From: Pseudorhodoferax sp. Leaf274 | GTDB taxonomy: Bacteria > Pseudomonadota > Gammaproteobacteria > Burkholderiales > Burkholderiaceae_C | Length of the DNA stretch: 46,010 nt | Assembly: GCF_001422445.1 (NCBI RefSeq) | Contig: NZ_LMNA01000011.1 | Location: forward strand, 1-46,010 | Reading direction: 5' to 3' | In this document: positions 35,477-43,417 of the stretch, one piece after another | Layout of the letters: the number at the start of each line of letters is the position of its first letter | Numbering within the stretch: the stretch's first letter is position 1 | Translations under genes and position numbers: made by a program | Notes under the pieces: model-generated | Seen by the model: the letters and a program-made list of their open reading frames with translations, nothing else | Told to the model about the DNA's origin: nothing | Database searches by the model: none

Positions 35477-35776
35477 ATGACATCCTGGCCGATCCCCCTG
35501 CTGTGCCTGCTGGCCGCCGGTGCCCATGCCGCCGACAACTGCGAAGACCTGCGCGCCGGCATCGAGGCGCGCATCCGCGCCGGCGGCATCGCCAACCCCG
35601 TGGTCAGCGTGGTGGAGGCAGAACAGCCCGCAGCCGGCAAGGTGGTGGGCAGCTGCGCCATGGGGCGCCGGAAGATCGTCTACACGCAGCCCGATGTGCC
35701 GCCCCGCAGCGACACGGCGATCCTCACCGAATGCCGCGACGGCTCGACGCCGGTGGATGGCCGCTGCGGCCGCTGA
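35477..35776 (+). CDS. DUF1161-family exported protein
   Basis: This 99-residue protein has a signal peptide (Pro-Leu-Leu-Cys-Leu-Leu-Ala-Ala-Gly-Ala-His-Ala, likely cut near residue 18). The short mature domain begins Asp-Asn-Cys-Glu-Asp-Leu-Arg-Ala-Gly-Ile-Glu and contains Val-Val-Gly-Ser-Cys-x5-Arg-Lys-Ile-Val-Tyr and a C-terminal cysteine pair. This matches the DUF1161 pattern as I know it. The function of that family is not known. The start is ATG at 35477, and the promoter would lie in the 51-bp gap to the MliC-like gene. PrfC follows 88 bp downstream. Confidence 0.75.
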   Translation: MTSWPIPLLCLLAAGAHAADNCEDLRAGIEARIRAGGIANPVVSVVEAEQPAAGKVVGSCAMGRRKIVYTQPDVPPRSDTAILTECRDGSTPVDGRCGR

Positions 35777-35864
35777 AAGCCAGGGCCACGGGTTTGCCCG
35801 AAAATAGCGGTTTTCCCGGCCGCGCCCCCGCCGCGCCGCCCGCCCCCTCACCTGGAACCGCGCT

Positions 35865-37493
35865 TTGTCCTTCGCCTCCGAAACCCGGCGTCGCCGCACC
35901 TTCGCCATCATTTCCCACCCCGACGCGGGGAAAACGACGCTGACCGAAAAGCTGTTGCTGTTCTCCGGCGCCATCCAGATCGCCGGCTCGGTCAAGGCAC
36001 GCAAGGCGAGCCGCCACGCCACCTCCGACTGGATGGAGATCGAGAAGCAGCGCGGCATCTCGGTGGCAAGCTCGGTCATGCAGATGGCCTACCGCGACCA
36101 TGTGATCAACCTGCTCGACACGCCCGGTCACAAGGACTTCTCGGAAGACACCTACCGCGTGCTCACGGCTGTGGATTCGGCGCTGATGGTGATCGACGCG
36201 GCCAACGGCGTGGAGGCACAGACGCGCCGGCTGATCGAGGTCTGCCGCCAGCGCGACACGCCCATCATCACCTTCGTCAACAAGATGGACCGCGAGGTGC
36301 GCGAGCCGCTCGACATCCTCGACGAAGTGGAGCGCGAGCTCGGCATGCCCTGCGTGCCCATGACCTGGCCCGTGGGCCAGGGCAAGGCCTTCGGCGGCAT
36401 CATCAACCTGCGCACCCAGGCCATGACGGTGTTCGAGTCCGGCAGCGAGCGCCGGCCTCAGGACTTCGAGGCCATGCCACTGTCCGATCGCGCGGCCCTG
36501 CAGGCCCGCTTCGGCCACGAGTTCGACACCGCCATGGACAGCATGGAGCTGGCCACCGGCGCCTCGCCCGCCTGGGACCACGACGCCTTCCTGGCCGGCA
36601 AGCAGACGCCCGTGTTCTTCGGCTCGGGTGTCAACAATTTCGGCGTGATGGAGGTGCTGGACGCGCTCGTGGACCTGGCGCCTTCGCCGCAGCCGCGCGT
36701 GAGCACGGTGCTGGTCAACCGCCAGCCCGTCACCAAGGAGATCCAGCCCGAGGACAAGGACTTCGCCGGCGTGGTGTTCAAGGTGCAGGCCAACATGGAC
36801 GCCAACCACCGCGACCGCATCGCCTTCGTGCGCATGGCCTCGGGCAAGTACGTGCCGGGCATGAAGCTGAAGGTGCAGCGCACCTCCAAGGAGCTGCGGC
36901 CCACCTCGGTCGTCACCTTCATGAGCCAGCGCCGCGAAGCGGTGGACGAGGCCTACGCGGGCGACATCATCGGCTTCACCACGCACGGCGGCGTGCAGCT
37001 GGGCGACACCATCACCGACGGCGCGAACCTGCAGTTCACCGGGCTGCCCTTCTTCGCGCCCGAGATGTTCATGACGGTGATCCTGCGCAACCCGCTGCGC
37101 ACCAAGCAGCTGCAGCAGGGCCTGGCCCAGCTCGGCGAGGAAGGCGCGATCCAGGTGTTCAAGCCCGAGGCCGGCGGCGCCATGCTGCTGGGCGCCGTGG
37201 GGCAGCTGCAGTTCGAGGTGGTGCAGCACCGCCTGAAGGCCGAGTACGACGCCGACATCCGGCTCGAAGGCTGCCAGTACACCGGCGCGCGCTGGATCAC
37301 GGCCGACACCCCGGCCGAGCTGCGCCAGTTCGTCGACGCCTACCCCGCCCGCATGGCGCGCGACGCGGCCGACACGCTGGCCTACCTGTGCACCTCGCCG
37401 TACGACGTGCGGCTGGCGCAGGAGCGCTTTCCCAAGATCCACTTCCACCCGCTGCGCGAGCACGCGGGGCTGGCGCTGCAGAACGCGGGCTGA
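35865..37493 (+). CDS. prfC: Peptide chain release factor 3
   Basis: RF3 is the GTPase that recycles RF1/RF2 after translation termination. The 542 residues match the family. Motifs are Ser-His-Pro-Asp-Ala-Gly-Lys-Thr-Thr-Leu-Thr (G1), Gln-Arg-Gly-Ile-Ser-Val-Ala-Ser-Ser-Val-Met-Gln (switch I), Asp-Thr-Pro-Gly-His-Lys-Asp-Phe-Ser-Glu-Asp-Thr-Tyr (G3) and Asn-Lys-Met-Asp-Arg-Glu (G4). The start appears to be TTG at 35865, since the family N-terminus begins just there and no ATG fits. A TGGAA sequence about eight bases upstream could serve as ribosome-binding site. The stop is 23 bases before the membrane glycosyltransferase gene. Confidence 0.95.
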   Translation: MSFASETRRRRTFAIISHPDAGKTTLTEKLLLFSGAIQIAGSVKARKASRHATSDWMEIEKQRGISVASSVMQMAYRDHVINLLDTPGHKDFSEDTYRVLTAVDSALMVIDAANGVEAQTRRLIEVCRQRDTPIITFVNKMDREVREPLDILDEVERELGMPCVPMTWPVGQGKAFGGIINLRTQAMTVFESGSERRPQDFEAMPLSDRAALQARFGHEFDTAMDSMELATGASPAWDHDAFLAGKQTPVFFGSGVNNFGVMEVLDALVDLAPSPQPRVSTVLVNRQPVTKEIQPEDKDFAGVVFKVQANMDANHRDRIAFVRMASGKYVPGMKLKVQRTSKELRPTSVVTFMSQRREAVDEAYAGDIIGFTTHGGVQLGDTITDGANLQFTGLPFFAPEMFMTVILRNPLRTKQLQQGLAQLGEEGAIQVFKPEAGGAMLLGAVGQLQFEVVQHRLKAEYDADIRLEGCQYTGARWITADTPAELRQFVDAYPARMARDAADTLAYLCTSPYDVRLAQERFPKIHFHPLREHAGLALQNAG

Positions 37494-37516
37494 TCGTCTC
37501 CGTCACTGTCGACGCC

Positions 37517-39265
37517 ATGCAGACACTGCTCTTTGGACTCGGGCACTATGCCCTGTTGGGCACCATCCTGCTGGCGTGCTGGGGCGCTGGCCACCTGCTG
37601 CTCATGCGCATGGGCAGGTCTGCGCCGCTGGCACCGGGCCTGGCGACACCATTCGCTGTCGCCGCCGGACTGGGCATCGCCATCTGTGTCCTGCAGGCCA
37701 TCGCCATCTTCGGATGGCTGGCTGCGCCCACGGTCGTTGCGCTGTGGGTGTCGGGCTTGCTGGTCGCGTGCCACCAGCTGGTGCAGGTGCGGCGACGCAC
37801 CGCTCCGCCGTCGCCCGCACTGCCCGCGCCAGGGTTTGGCGACCGGGTCGCATGGGCCTGCCTCGTGCTGGTGCTGGTCTCGTTGCTGCCGCGGCCCCTG
37901 GCCCCGCCGCAGGCATGGGACGAGCTCATGTACCACCTTCCGCACGCGCAGCAATGGGCCGAAGCCGGCCGGCTGCAGGTCAACCCCTGGCTGCGCTACC
38001 CCTGGTTCCCGTACAACTTCGACCTGCTCTACGCCGCAGCACTGCTGTTCGGCAATGACATCCTGCCGCACTTGTTCCATGCGACAGCGGGGTGGCTCAC
38101 CGCCTGGCTGATCCTCGGACTGGGTACCCGCCACGCCAGCCGCATGGTGGGCTGCGTGGCCGCCATCGTCTGGCTGGTCCTGACCAAGGGGGAGTACGAC
38201 AGCGCGTACATCGACATGGGCGTGGCCCTGTTCGTGCTGACCGCCGCCGTGGCGTTCGAGCAATGGCGCAGCAGCGGCCGCGACCGGCGCTGGCTGGCCT
38301 TGGCTGCCTTCCTGATGGGCGTCGCGGTCGGGTCGAAGTACCAGCCGCTCGCCTTGTTGCCCTTCTTCGCGCTGGTCTTGCTGCGGCACGACCGGCGGGC
38401 CTCGACCCTGCTGGTTGCCGCGGCCAGCCTGGCCCTGCCATGTGCGTACTGGTACGTGCGCAATGCGATCGCGACGGGCGATCCGTTCAACCCGATCGGC
38501 GGCCCCGTCTTCGGCTTCACAGATTGGGACGCCGCTGACCATCAGGGCCAGTTCGCCGACCTGCGGCGCAACGCCGGACTGCCCTCCTGGCTGCTGTGGC
38601 CCGCACTGCTCGCACCGTGGCTGCCTGCACTGCGGCAATCCGCCACAGCGCGCGGCGCCATGTGGCTGAGCGGGTGGATGCTGCTCGTCTGGCTGGTCAG
38701 CTCACGCTATCCGCGCTATCTGATGATGGCCTATCCCTTGCTGGCATTGCTGTCCGCGGCGGCGACCATGCAGTTGCTCGGCCGCGTGCCGGCGCCATCG
38801 GCACGTTGGAAGCGGCTGGGTCGTGGAGCGGCCTGGCTGCTGCTGGCGGCAGCCGCGACCGGGGCTGTCGCCACCGTCGGCAAGCAAGGCAAGGGCATCG
38901 CGGCAACGCCCGAGGCCAGAGCGTCCCTGCTGCACGCCAAGGTGCGCGGCTACGGCGTCTGGGAACATCTGCGGGCACATCCCGCTGGCCGCATCTACCA
39001 GCTTGGCGTCGAAGACTCTCTCTACTACGCGCCGCAGCCTGTGTGGGGCGAGGTGTTCGGCCCCTGGCGCTACCGGGATGTGCAGAGCCTGCCCGCGCCG
39101 GAGATGCACCGCAAGCTGTCCAGCCAGCACTTCGATGCACTCGTGATCGACACGGAGCGCGTCCCCGGCGTCGTGACGCAGCTTGCCTTCCGTGACTGGT
39201 TCGAACTGCTGCACGGCGAAGGCAGCGTTCAGGTGTACCGGTTGAAGGCCCCGGCCCAGCCATGA
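37517..39265 (+). CDS. GT-C-type membrane glycosyltransferase-like protein
   Basis: This 582-residue protein has about eleven or twelve hydrophobic segments followed by a soluble C-terminal domain (about 470-582), the plan of GT-C glycosyltransferases such as GT39/ArnT. The motif Trp-Asp-Glu-Leu-Met-Tyr-His-Leu-Pro-His-Ala-Gln-Gln-Trp (about 135-148), after the first luminal loop, has the acidic residues expected for catalysis with a polyprenyl-phosphate sugar donor. The acceptor and sugar are unknown. The start ATG lies 23 bp after prfC. It overlaps the HAD phosphatase gene as ATGA, so the two are probably translated together. Codon use is slightly less GC-extreme than in the neighbours. Confidence 0.75.
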   Translation: MQTLLFGLGHYALLGTILLACWGAGHLLLMRMGRSAPLAPGLATPFAVAAGLGIAICVLQAIAIFGWLAAPTVVALWVSGLLVACHQLVQVRRRTAPPSPALPAPGFGDRVAWACLVLVLVSLLPRPLAPPQAWDELMYHLPHAQQWAEAGRLQVNPWLRYPWFPYNFDLLYAAALLFGNDILPHLFHATAGWLTAWLILGLGTRHASRMVGCVAAIVWLVLTKGEYDSAYIDMGVALFVLTAAVAFEQWRSSGRDRRWLALAAFLMGVAVGSKYQPLALLPFFALVLLRHDRRASTLLVAAASLALPCAYWYVRNAIATGDPFNPIGGPVFGFTDWDAADHQGQFADLRRNAGLPSWLLWPALLAPWLPALRQSATARGAMWLSGWMLLVWLVSSRYPRYLMMAYPLLALLSAAATMQLLGRVPAPSARWKRLGRGAAWLLLAAAATGAVATVGKQGKGIAATPEARASLLHAKVRGYGVWEHLRAHPAGRIYQLGVEDSLYYAPQPVWGEVFGPWRYRDVQSLPAPEMHRKLSSQHFDALVIDTERVPGVVTQLAFRDWFELLHGEGSVQVYRLKAPAQP

Positions 39266-40122
39266 GCATCGAACCCGCTGGCCACGTGCCATCGAGGGGT
39301 GCAGGCGCCCATGCCGGGCAGCCGATGACACCCCTGCAGCCCGACAGCTGGCCCCCATCCATCTCGCGGGCCTTGCGCGGCGTCTTCACCGACATCGACG
39401 ACACGCTCACGACCGAAGGCGCGATCACGCCTGACGCGCTGCAGGCCCTGGCTGGGTTGCAGGCGGCGGGCCTGGCGGTGGTCGCCGTCACGGGCCGCTC
39501 GGTCGGCTGGAGCCTGCCGTTCGCGGCGCAGTGGCCGGTCGATGCCATCGTGGCCGAGAACGGCGCCGTGGCGCTGCTGCGGCAGGCCGATGGCCGCGTG
39601 GACAAGCGCTATGTGCAGGACGCCGCCACGCGCGCCGCGAACTTCGCACGCATGCAGGAGGTGCTGGCGCTGGTCGAGCACGGCATTCCCGGCGCGCGGC
39701 GCGCCACCGACTCCGGTGGGCGCGAGACCGACATCGCCATCGACCACAGCGAGTTCGCGCGGCTGGACGCGGCGCAGATCGACGCTGTCGTGCAGGCCAT
39801 GCGCCAGGCCGGCCTGCACGCCACGGTAAGCTCCATCCATGTGAACGGCTGGTTCGGCACGCACGACAAGCTGGAAGGCGCGCGCTGGATCGTGCGCGAA
39901 CTCTGGCAGCGCGACCTGGACGCCGAGATGGGCCGCTGGGCCTATGTGGGCGATTCCACCAACGACGCGCGCATGTTCGAGGCCTTCGAGAACAGCGTGG
40001 GCGTGGCCAACATCGCGCGCTTCGTGCCGCAGCTGGCGCACCTGCCGCGTTTCGTGGCGCAGGGCGAGCGCGGCGCCGGCTTCGCCGAGTTCGCGCGCCT
40101 GGTGCTGGCGCAGCGGCATTGA
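39262..40122 (+). CDS. HAD-superfamily IIB phosphatase
   Basis: This 286-residue protein has the HAD catalytic loop Phe-Thr-Asp-Ile-Asp-Asp-Thr-Leu-Thr (about 42-50), Val-Ala-Val-Thr-Gly-Arg-Ser (motif II) and Tyr-Val-Gly-Asp-Ser-Thr-Asn-Asp-Ala-Arg-Met-Phe (motif IV), with a Cof/mannosyl-3-phosphoglycerate phosphatase-like cap between. It would remove phosphate from a small phosphorylated compound, often a sugar phosphate. The start overlaps the glycosyltransferase stop as ATGA; Met22 is an alternative that removes a disordered N-terminus. The pairing suggests a joint role in sugar or glycolipid metabolism, but no substrate can be named. Confidence 0.85.
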   Translation: MSIEPAGHVPSRGAGAHAGQPMTPLQPDSWPPSISRALRGVFTDIDDTLTTEGAITPDALQALAGLQAAGLAVVAVTGRSVGWSLPFAAQWPVDAIVAENGAVALLRQADGRVDKRYVQDAATRAANFARMQEVLALVEHGIPGARRATDSGGRETDIAIDHSEFARLDAAQIDAVVQAMRQAGLHATVSSIHVNGWFGTHDKLEGARWIVRELWQRDLDAEMGRWAYVGDSTNDARMFEAFENSVGVANIARFVPQLAHLPRFVAQGERGAGFAEFARLVLAQRH

Positions 40123-40129
40123 ACCCCGG

Positions 40130-41014
40130 TCAGAGGCTGCGCTGCAGCACCTCGCGCACGGTGTCGGCCACGACATGCCGGCTCTGCGCGCGCCAGGCCA
40201 GGTGCAATTCGGCATGTAGGCCGGCAGGCTCGCGCAACGGGCGGAACGCGACGTTCGCGTAGCCCAGGCGCTGCGCGGAGGCCGGCACCAGCGCCACGCC
40301 CCAGCCCGCATCGACCATGGCCAGGATGGAATGGGTGTGGCTCAGCGTCAGCACGGTCTCCGGCGCCACGTCCTCGGCGCGCAGCCGGCCCGCGATGAGC
40401 TCGTAGATGTAGCGGGTCTCCGAGGGGCAGTAGCCGATGAAGGACTGGCCCTGCAGCTCGGCCAGCGCGGCGGCATCGCCGTGCGCCATGGCGTGGCCCG
40501 TGGGCGCGGCCAGCAACAGCGGCTCGCGCAACAGCACGCACGACGCCGCGAAGCTGCGCGGCGCGAACGGCCGCACGATGCCGAGGTCGATGCGGCCTGC
40601 GGCCAGCGCGTCGAGCTGGTCCACCGTCTGCAACTCGCGCGGCACCACTTCCACATCGGGCAGCGCATCACGGACCGCGCCCAGCACCTGCGGCAGCAGC
40701 GCGAAGCTGGCCGCGGCGATGAAGCCCAGCGTGACCGTGCCGGCATCGGCCCGCATGGCGCGGCGCGCGGCCAGCATGGCGGCCTGGCTGCGGCGCAGGA
40801 TGTCCTCGGCCTCGCGCAGGAAGCTGGTGCCGGCCGGCGTGAGGCGCACCGTGCCGCCGGCACGTTCGAGCAGCTGCACGCCCAGTTCGTGCTCCAGCAG
40901 CTGGATCTGGCGCGTCAGCGGCGGCTGCGTCATGTGCAGCAGCACGGCGGCGCGGCCGAAATGCAGTTCGGTGGCGACGGCGACGAAGCAGCGCAGTTGC
41001 GAGAGCTGGAACAC
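40130..41014 (-). CDS. LysR-family transcriptional regulator
   Basis: This 294-residue LysR regulator has an N-terminal helix-turn-helix (about 1-60: Leu-Arg-Cys-Phe-Val-Ala-Val-Ala-Thr-Glu-Leu-His-Phe-Gly-Arg-Ala-Ala, Thr-Gln-Pro-Pro-Leu-Thr-Arg-Gln-Ile) and a two-lobed effector-binding domain. The Leu-His-Phe-Gly-Arg-Ala and Gln-Pro-Pro-Leu-Thr form resembles regulators of aromatic or carboxylic acid catabolism. It is divergent from the DapA-like and Bug genes with a 101-bp gap, the usual arrangement for a LysR protein that controls its neighbour. The HAD gene is convergent, seven bases away. The inducer is unknown. Confidence 0.92.
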   Translation of the reverse strand: MFQLSQLRCFVAVATELHFGRAAVLLHMTQPPLTRQIQLLEHELGVQLLERAGGTVRLTPAGTSFLREAEDILRRSQAAMLAARRAMRADAGTVTLGFIAAASFALLPQVLGAVRDALPDVEVVPRELQTVDQLDALAAGRIDLGIVRPFAPRSFAASCVLLREPLLLAAPTGHAMAHGDAAALAELQGQSFIGYCPSETRYIYELIAGRLRAEDVAPETVLTLSHTHSILAMVDAGWGVALVPASAQRLGYANVAFRPLREPAGLHAELHLAWRAQSRHVVADTVREVLQRSL

Positions 41015-41115
41015 GATTCAGAACTTGGATGGCGGGATCGACGGATTGGATTGGACGGCGCGGCGGCCGCTTTCTAGAGTAGCACCCCGTTTCACCGCTT
41101 CCTGGAGTCCTCCCC

Positions 41116-42033
41116 ATGCCTTCGTTCCAAGGTCCCGCACTGCGCCAGGCGCTGGACGGCATTTCCGGCATCCTGGTCACGCCGTTCGACGCGCAGGACA
41201 GGGTGGTGGCCGCGCCGCTCAAGCCCGTGGTCGACCGCGCCGTGCAAGCCGGCGTGCAGGTGCTCGTGGCCAATGGCAACACCAGCGAGTTCTACGGCCT
41301 GCAGGCGGCCGAGGCCGAGCGCGCCGTGGCCATCGCGGCCGACTGCGTGGCTGGCCGCGTGCCCTTGCTGGCCGGCGTGGGCCGCAGCGTGGGCGAGGCC
41401 TGCGCGCTGGCACGCGTCTCGCGCGACGCCGGCGCCGACGCGCTCATGGTGCACCAGCCGCCCGACCCCTTCGTCTCGCCGCGCGGCGTGCTGGCCTATG
41501 TGCAGCGCATCGCCGAGGCCGGCGCCGGGCTGCCGCTGGTGCTGTACCTGCGCAACGAGAACATCGGCCTGGACGCCATCGAGGCGCTGTGCCGCATCCC
41601 GGAGGTGGTCGGCATCAAGTGGGCCTCGCCCACGCCGCTGGTGCTGGCCGCCGCCATGCGCCGCACGGCCGACCGGCAGCTGGCCTGGGTCGGCGGGCTG
41701 GCCGAGGTGTGGGCGCCGCCGTTCTACGCGGTGGGTGCGCGCGGCTTCACCTCGGGCCTCATCAACGTGCTGCCCGAGCGCTCGGTGGCGATCTACAACG
41801 CGCTCGAGGCCGCCGACCAGTCGCTGGCCATGCGGCTGATCGAGCAGATGCTGCCGTTCGAGGAACTGCGCGCGCAGGAGAACAACGGCACCAACGTCAC
41901 CGTGGTCAAGAGCGCCCTGCAGCTGATGGGCAACGACTGCGGCGCCACGCGGGCGCCCTCGGCCTGGCCGCTGACCGACACCCAGCAGCAACAGCTGCGC
42001 GCATTGCTGGCCGGCTGGAACCTGCTGCGCTGA
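41116..42033 (+). CDS. DapA/NanA-family aldolase-type enzyme
   Basis: This 305-residue TIM-barrel protein is of the dihydrodipicolinate synthase/N-acetylneuraminate lyase superfamily. The Schiff-base lysine is in Val-Val-Gly-Ile-Lys-Trp-Ala-Ser. The tyrosine is in Leu-Val-Leu-Tyr-Leu-Arg-Asn. The substrate-carboxylate loop reads Gly-Asn-Thr-Ser-Glu-Phe instead of the Gly-Thr-Thr-Gly-Glu of DapA. That difference suggests a catabolic dehydratase or lyase acting on a sugar acid or related keto acid rather than lysine synthesis. It is followed 46 bp later by a Bug receptor and is divergent from a LysR gene, so uptake and breakdown of one carboxylate are probably coupled. The substrate is not known. 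Confidence 0.85.
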   Translation: MPSFQGPALRQALDGISGILVTPFDAQDRVVAAPLKPVVDRAVQAGVQVLVANGNTSEFYGLQAAEAERAVAIAADCVAGRVPLLAGVGRSVGEACALARVSRDAGADALMVHQPPDPFVSPRGVLAYVQRIAEAGAGLPLVLYLRNENIGLDAIEALCRIPEVVGIKWASPTPLVLAAAMRRTADRQLAWVGGLAEVWAPPFYAVGARGFTSGLINVLPERSVAIYNALEAADQSLAMRLIEQMLPFEELRAQENNGTNVTVVKSALQLMGNDCGATRAPSAWPLTDTQQQQLRALLAGWNLLR

Positions 42034-42079
42034 CCCGGCCGCCTTCCCGTTCCCCTTCAACTTCACCGGAGACACCACC

Positions 42080-43045
42080 ATGCGCACACGTCGCGCGCTG
42101 ATCGCGCTCGCCTGCACGGCCTGCATCGCCCCCCTGGCCTCGGCCCAGACGCCGGCCTTTCCGGCCAAGCCCATCACCATCGTCATCGGCTCCACGCCCG
42201 GCAGCGCCACCGACGGCCTGACGCGCGCGGTGGGCGCCGAGATCACCCGGCTGAGCGGCCAGCCCGTCATCGTCGAAAGCCGCGCGGGCGCCTTCGGCAG
42301 CATTGCGGCGCAGTACGTGGCCAAGGCGCAGCCGGACGGCTACACGCTGTTCATGACGACCAACACCACGCAGTCGGCCAATCCGCACCTGCTGCGCAAG
42401 ATCGCCTACGACCCGATCAAGGACTTCGCGCCCGTGTCGCTGCTGGCGCGCGGCTACCTGGCGCTGGTGGTGAACCCGCAGATCAAGGCGAACAACGTGT
42501 CGGAACTCGTCGCGCTGGCCAAGGCCCAGCCGGGCAAGCTGAACTACGGCTCGGGCAGTTCCTCGGCGCAGATCGCGACCGAGCTGTTCCAGCAGGCCAC
42601 GGGCACGAAGTTCAACTACGTGCCCTACAAGGCCAACCCGCCGGCCGTGCTCGACCTGGTGGGCGGGCAGATCGACCTCATGATCGTGGACCTCACGACC
42701 AGCCTGCCGCAGGTCAAGGCCGGCAAGCTGCGCGCGCTCGGCATGAGCAGCCCCAAACGCTCGCCGCTGGCGCCCGAGGTGCCGGCCATCAACGAGTCGC
42801 TGCCGGGCTACGAGTTCGGCTACTGGAACGCGCTGTACGCGCCGGCCGGCACGCCCGCGCCCGTGGTGCAGAAGATGGCGGCCCTGGTGCGCGAGGCCCT
42901 GGCCGCACCGAACGTGCAGCAGGTGATCGAGAAGACCGGGCAGGAAGCGGCCTTCATGGGGCCGGAGGAACTGGCGAAGTTCCAGCTCGGCGAGCTGGAG
43001 CGCTGGGGCAAGATCATCCGGGCGGCGGGGATCGAGCCGGAGTGA
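42080..43045 (+). CDS. Bug/TctC-family periplasmic solute receptor
   Basis: This 321-residue receptor has a Sec signal peptide (Ala-Leu-Ile-Ala-Leu-Ala-Cys-Thr-Ala-Cys-Ile-Ala, cut after Ala-Ser-Ala near residue 22). The Bug motifs are Ile-Thr-Ile-Val-Ile-Gly-Ser-Thr-Pro-Gly-Ser-Ala-Thr-Asp, Val-Ile-Val-Glu-Ser-Arg-Ala-Gly-Ala and Val-Pro-Tyr-Lys-Ala-Asn-Pro. A CGGAGAC site precedes the ATG. It belongs to the operon of the DapA-like enzyme, so its ligand is likely that enzyme's substrate or a precursor. No TctAB membrane subunits are adjacent. Its 3' end overlaps the cysteine-rich gene by 32 bp. Confidence 0.93.
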   Translation: MRTRRALIALACTACIAPLASAQTPAFPAKPITIVIGSTPGSATDGLTRAVGAEITRLSGQPVIVESRAGAFGSIAAQYVAKAQPDGYTLFMTTNTTQSANPHLLRKIAYDPIKDFAPVSLLARGYLALVVNPQIKANNVSELVALAKAQPGKLNYGSGSSSAQIATELFQQATGTKFNYVPYKANPPAVLDLVGGQIDLMIVDLTTSLPQVKAGKLRALGMSSPKRSPLAPEVPAINESLPGYEFGYWNALYAPAGTPAPVVQKMAALVREALAAPNVQQVIEKTGQEAAFMGPEELAKFQLGELERWGKIIRAAGIEPE

Positions 43046-43382
43046 CCTCCTGGGCATCGGGCGCGATGCTGAAGCGCGCATCGCAGCCGATGCCGGCGGC
43101 GATCCAGCGCCGCGCCAGCGGTGCCAGCCAGCGGGCGCCGAGCACCTCGGCCGGCGCGCTCAAGGCGCCGCACAGGTAGCGGCCCTGGCCTTCATCCCAA
43201 CGCACCGCGCTGCAGGCGCCGCGCCTGCGCCGCGACAGCAGCATGCCCAACGGGCAGGGCTCCAGCAGGCAGCACATGCCGCAGCCATTGCACGGCGCGC
43301 CATGCGCAGGCTTGGCCGGCGCGTGCGGATGCACGTGCACGACCTGCCATTCGGAAAGCTCGGGTGGATGGGCGCCGGACAT
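43014..43382 (-). CDS. Cysteine-rich putative metal-cluster protein
   Basis: This 122-residue protein has a cluster Cys-Asn-Gly-Cys-Gly-Met-Cys-Cys-x4-Cys-Pro (about residues 31-43), followed by two further cysteines near 57 and 71 and one near 99. The Cys-x2-Cys-x2-Cys-Cys arrangement resembles the YkgJ/zinc- or iron-chelating family. The rest is Arg/Ala-rich, with Trp-Leu-Ala-Pro-Leu-Ala-Arg-Arg-Trp. A His/Pro-rich stretch (His-Val-His-Pro-His-Ala-Pro) lies before the cluster. The start is ATG at 43382. It is convergent with the Bug gene and 35 bp after another Bug gene on the same strand. The function is unknown. Confidence 0.7.
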   Translation of the reverse strand: MSGAHPPELSEWQVVHVHPHAPAKPAHGAPCNGCGMCCLLEPCPLGMLLSRRRRGACSAVRWDEGQGRYLCGALSAPAEVLGARWLAPLARRWIAAGIGCDARFSIAPDAQEVTPARSPPPG

Positions 43383-43417
43383 GACGCGATGATGCCGCGC
43401 CCGCGCCGGCCTGTGGC

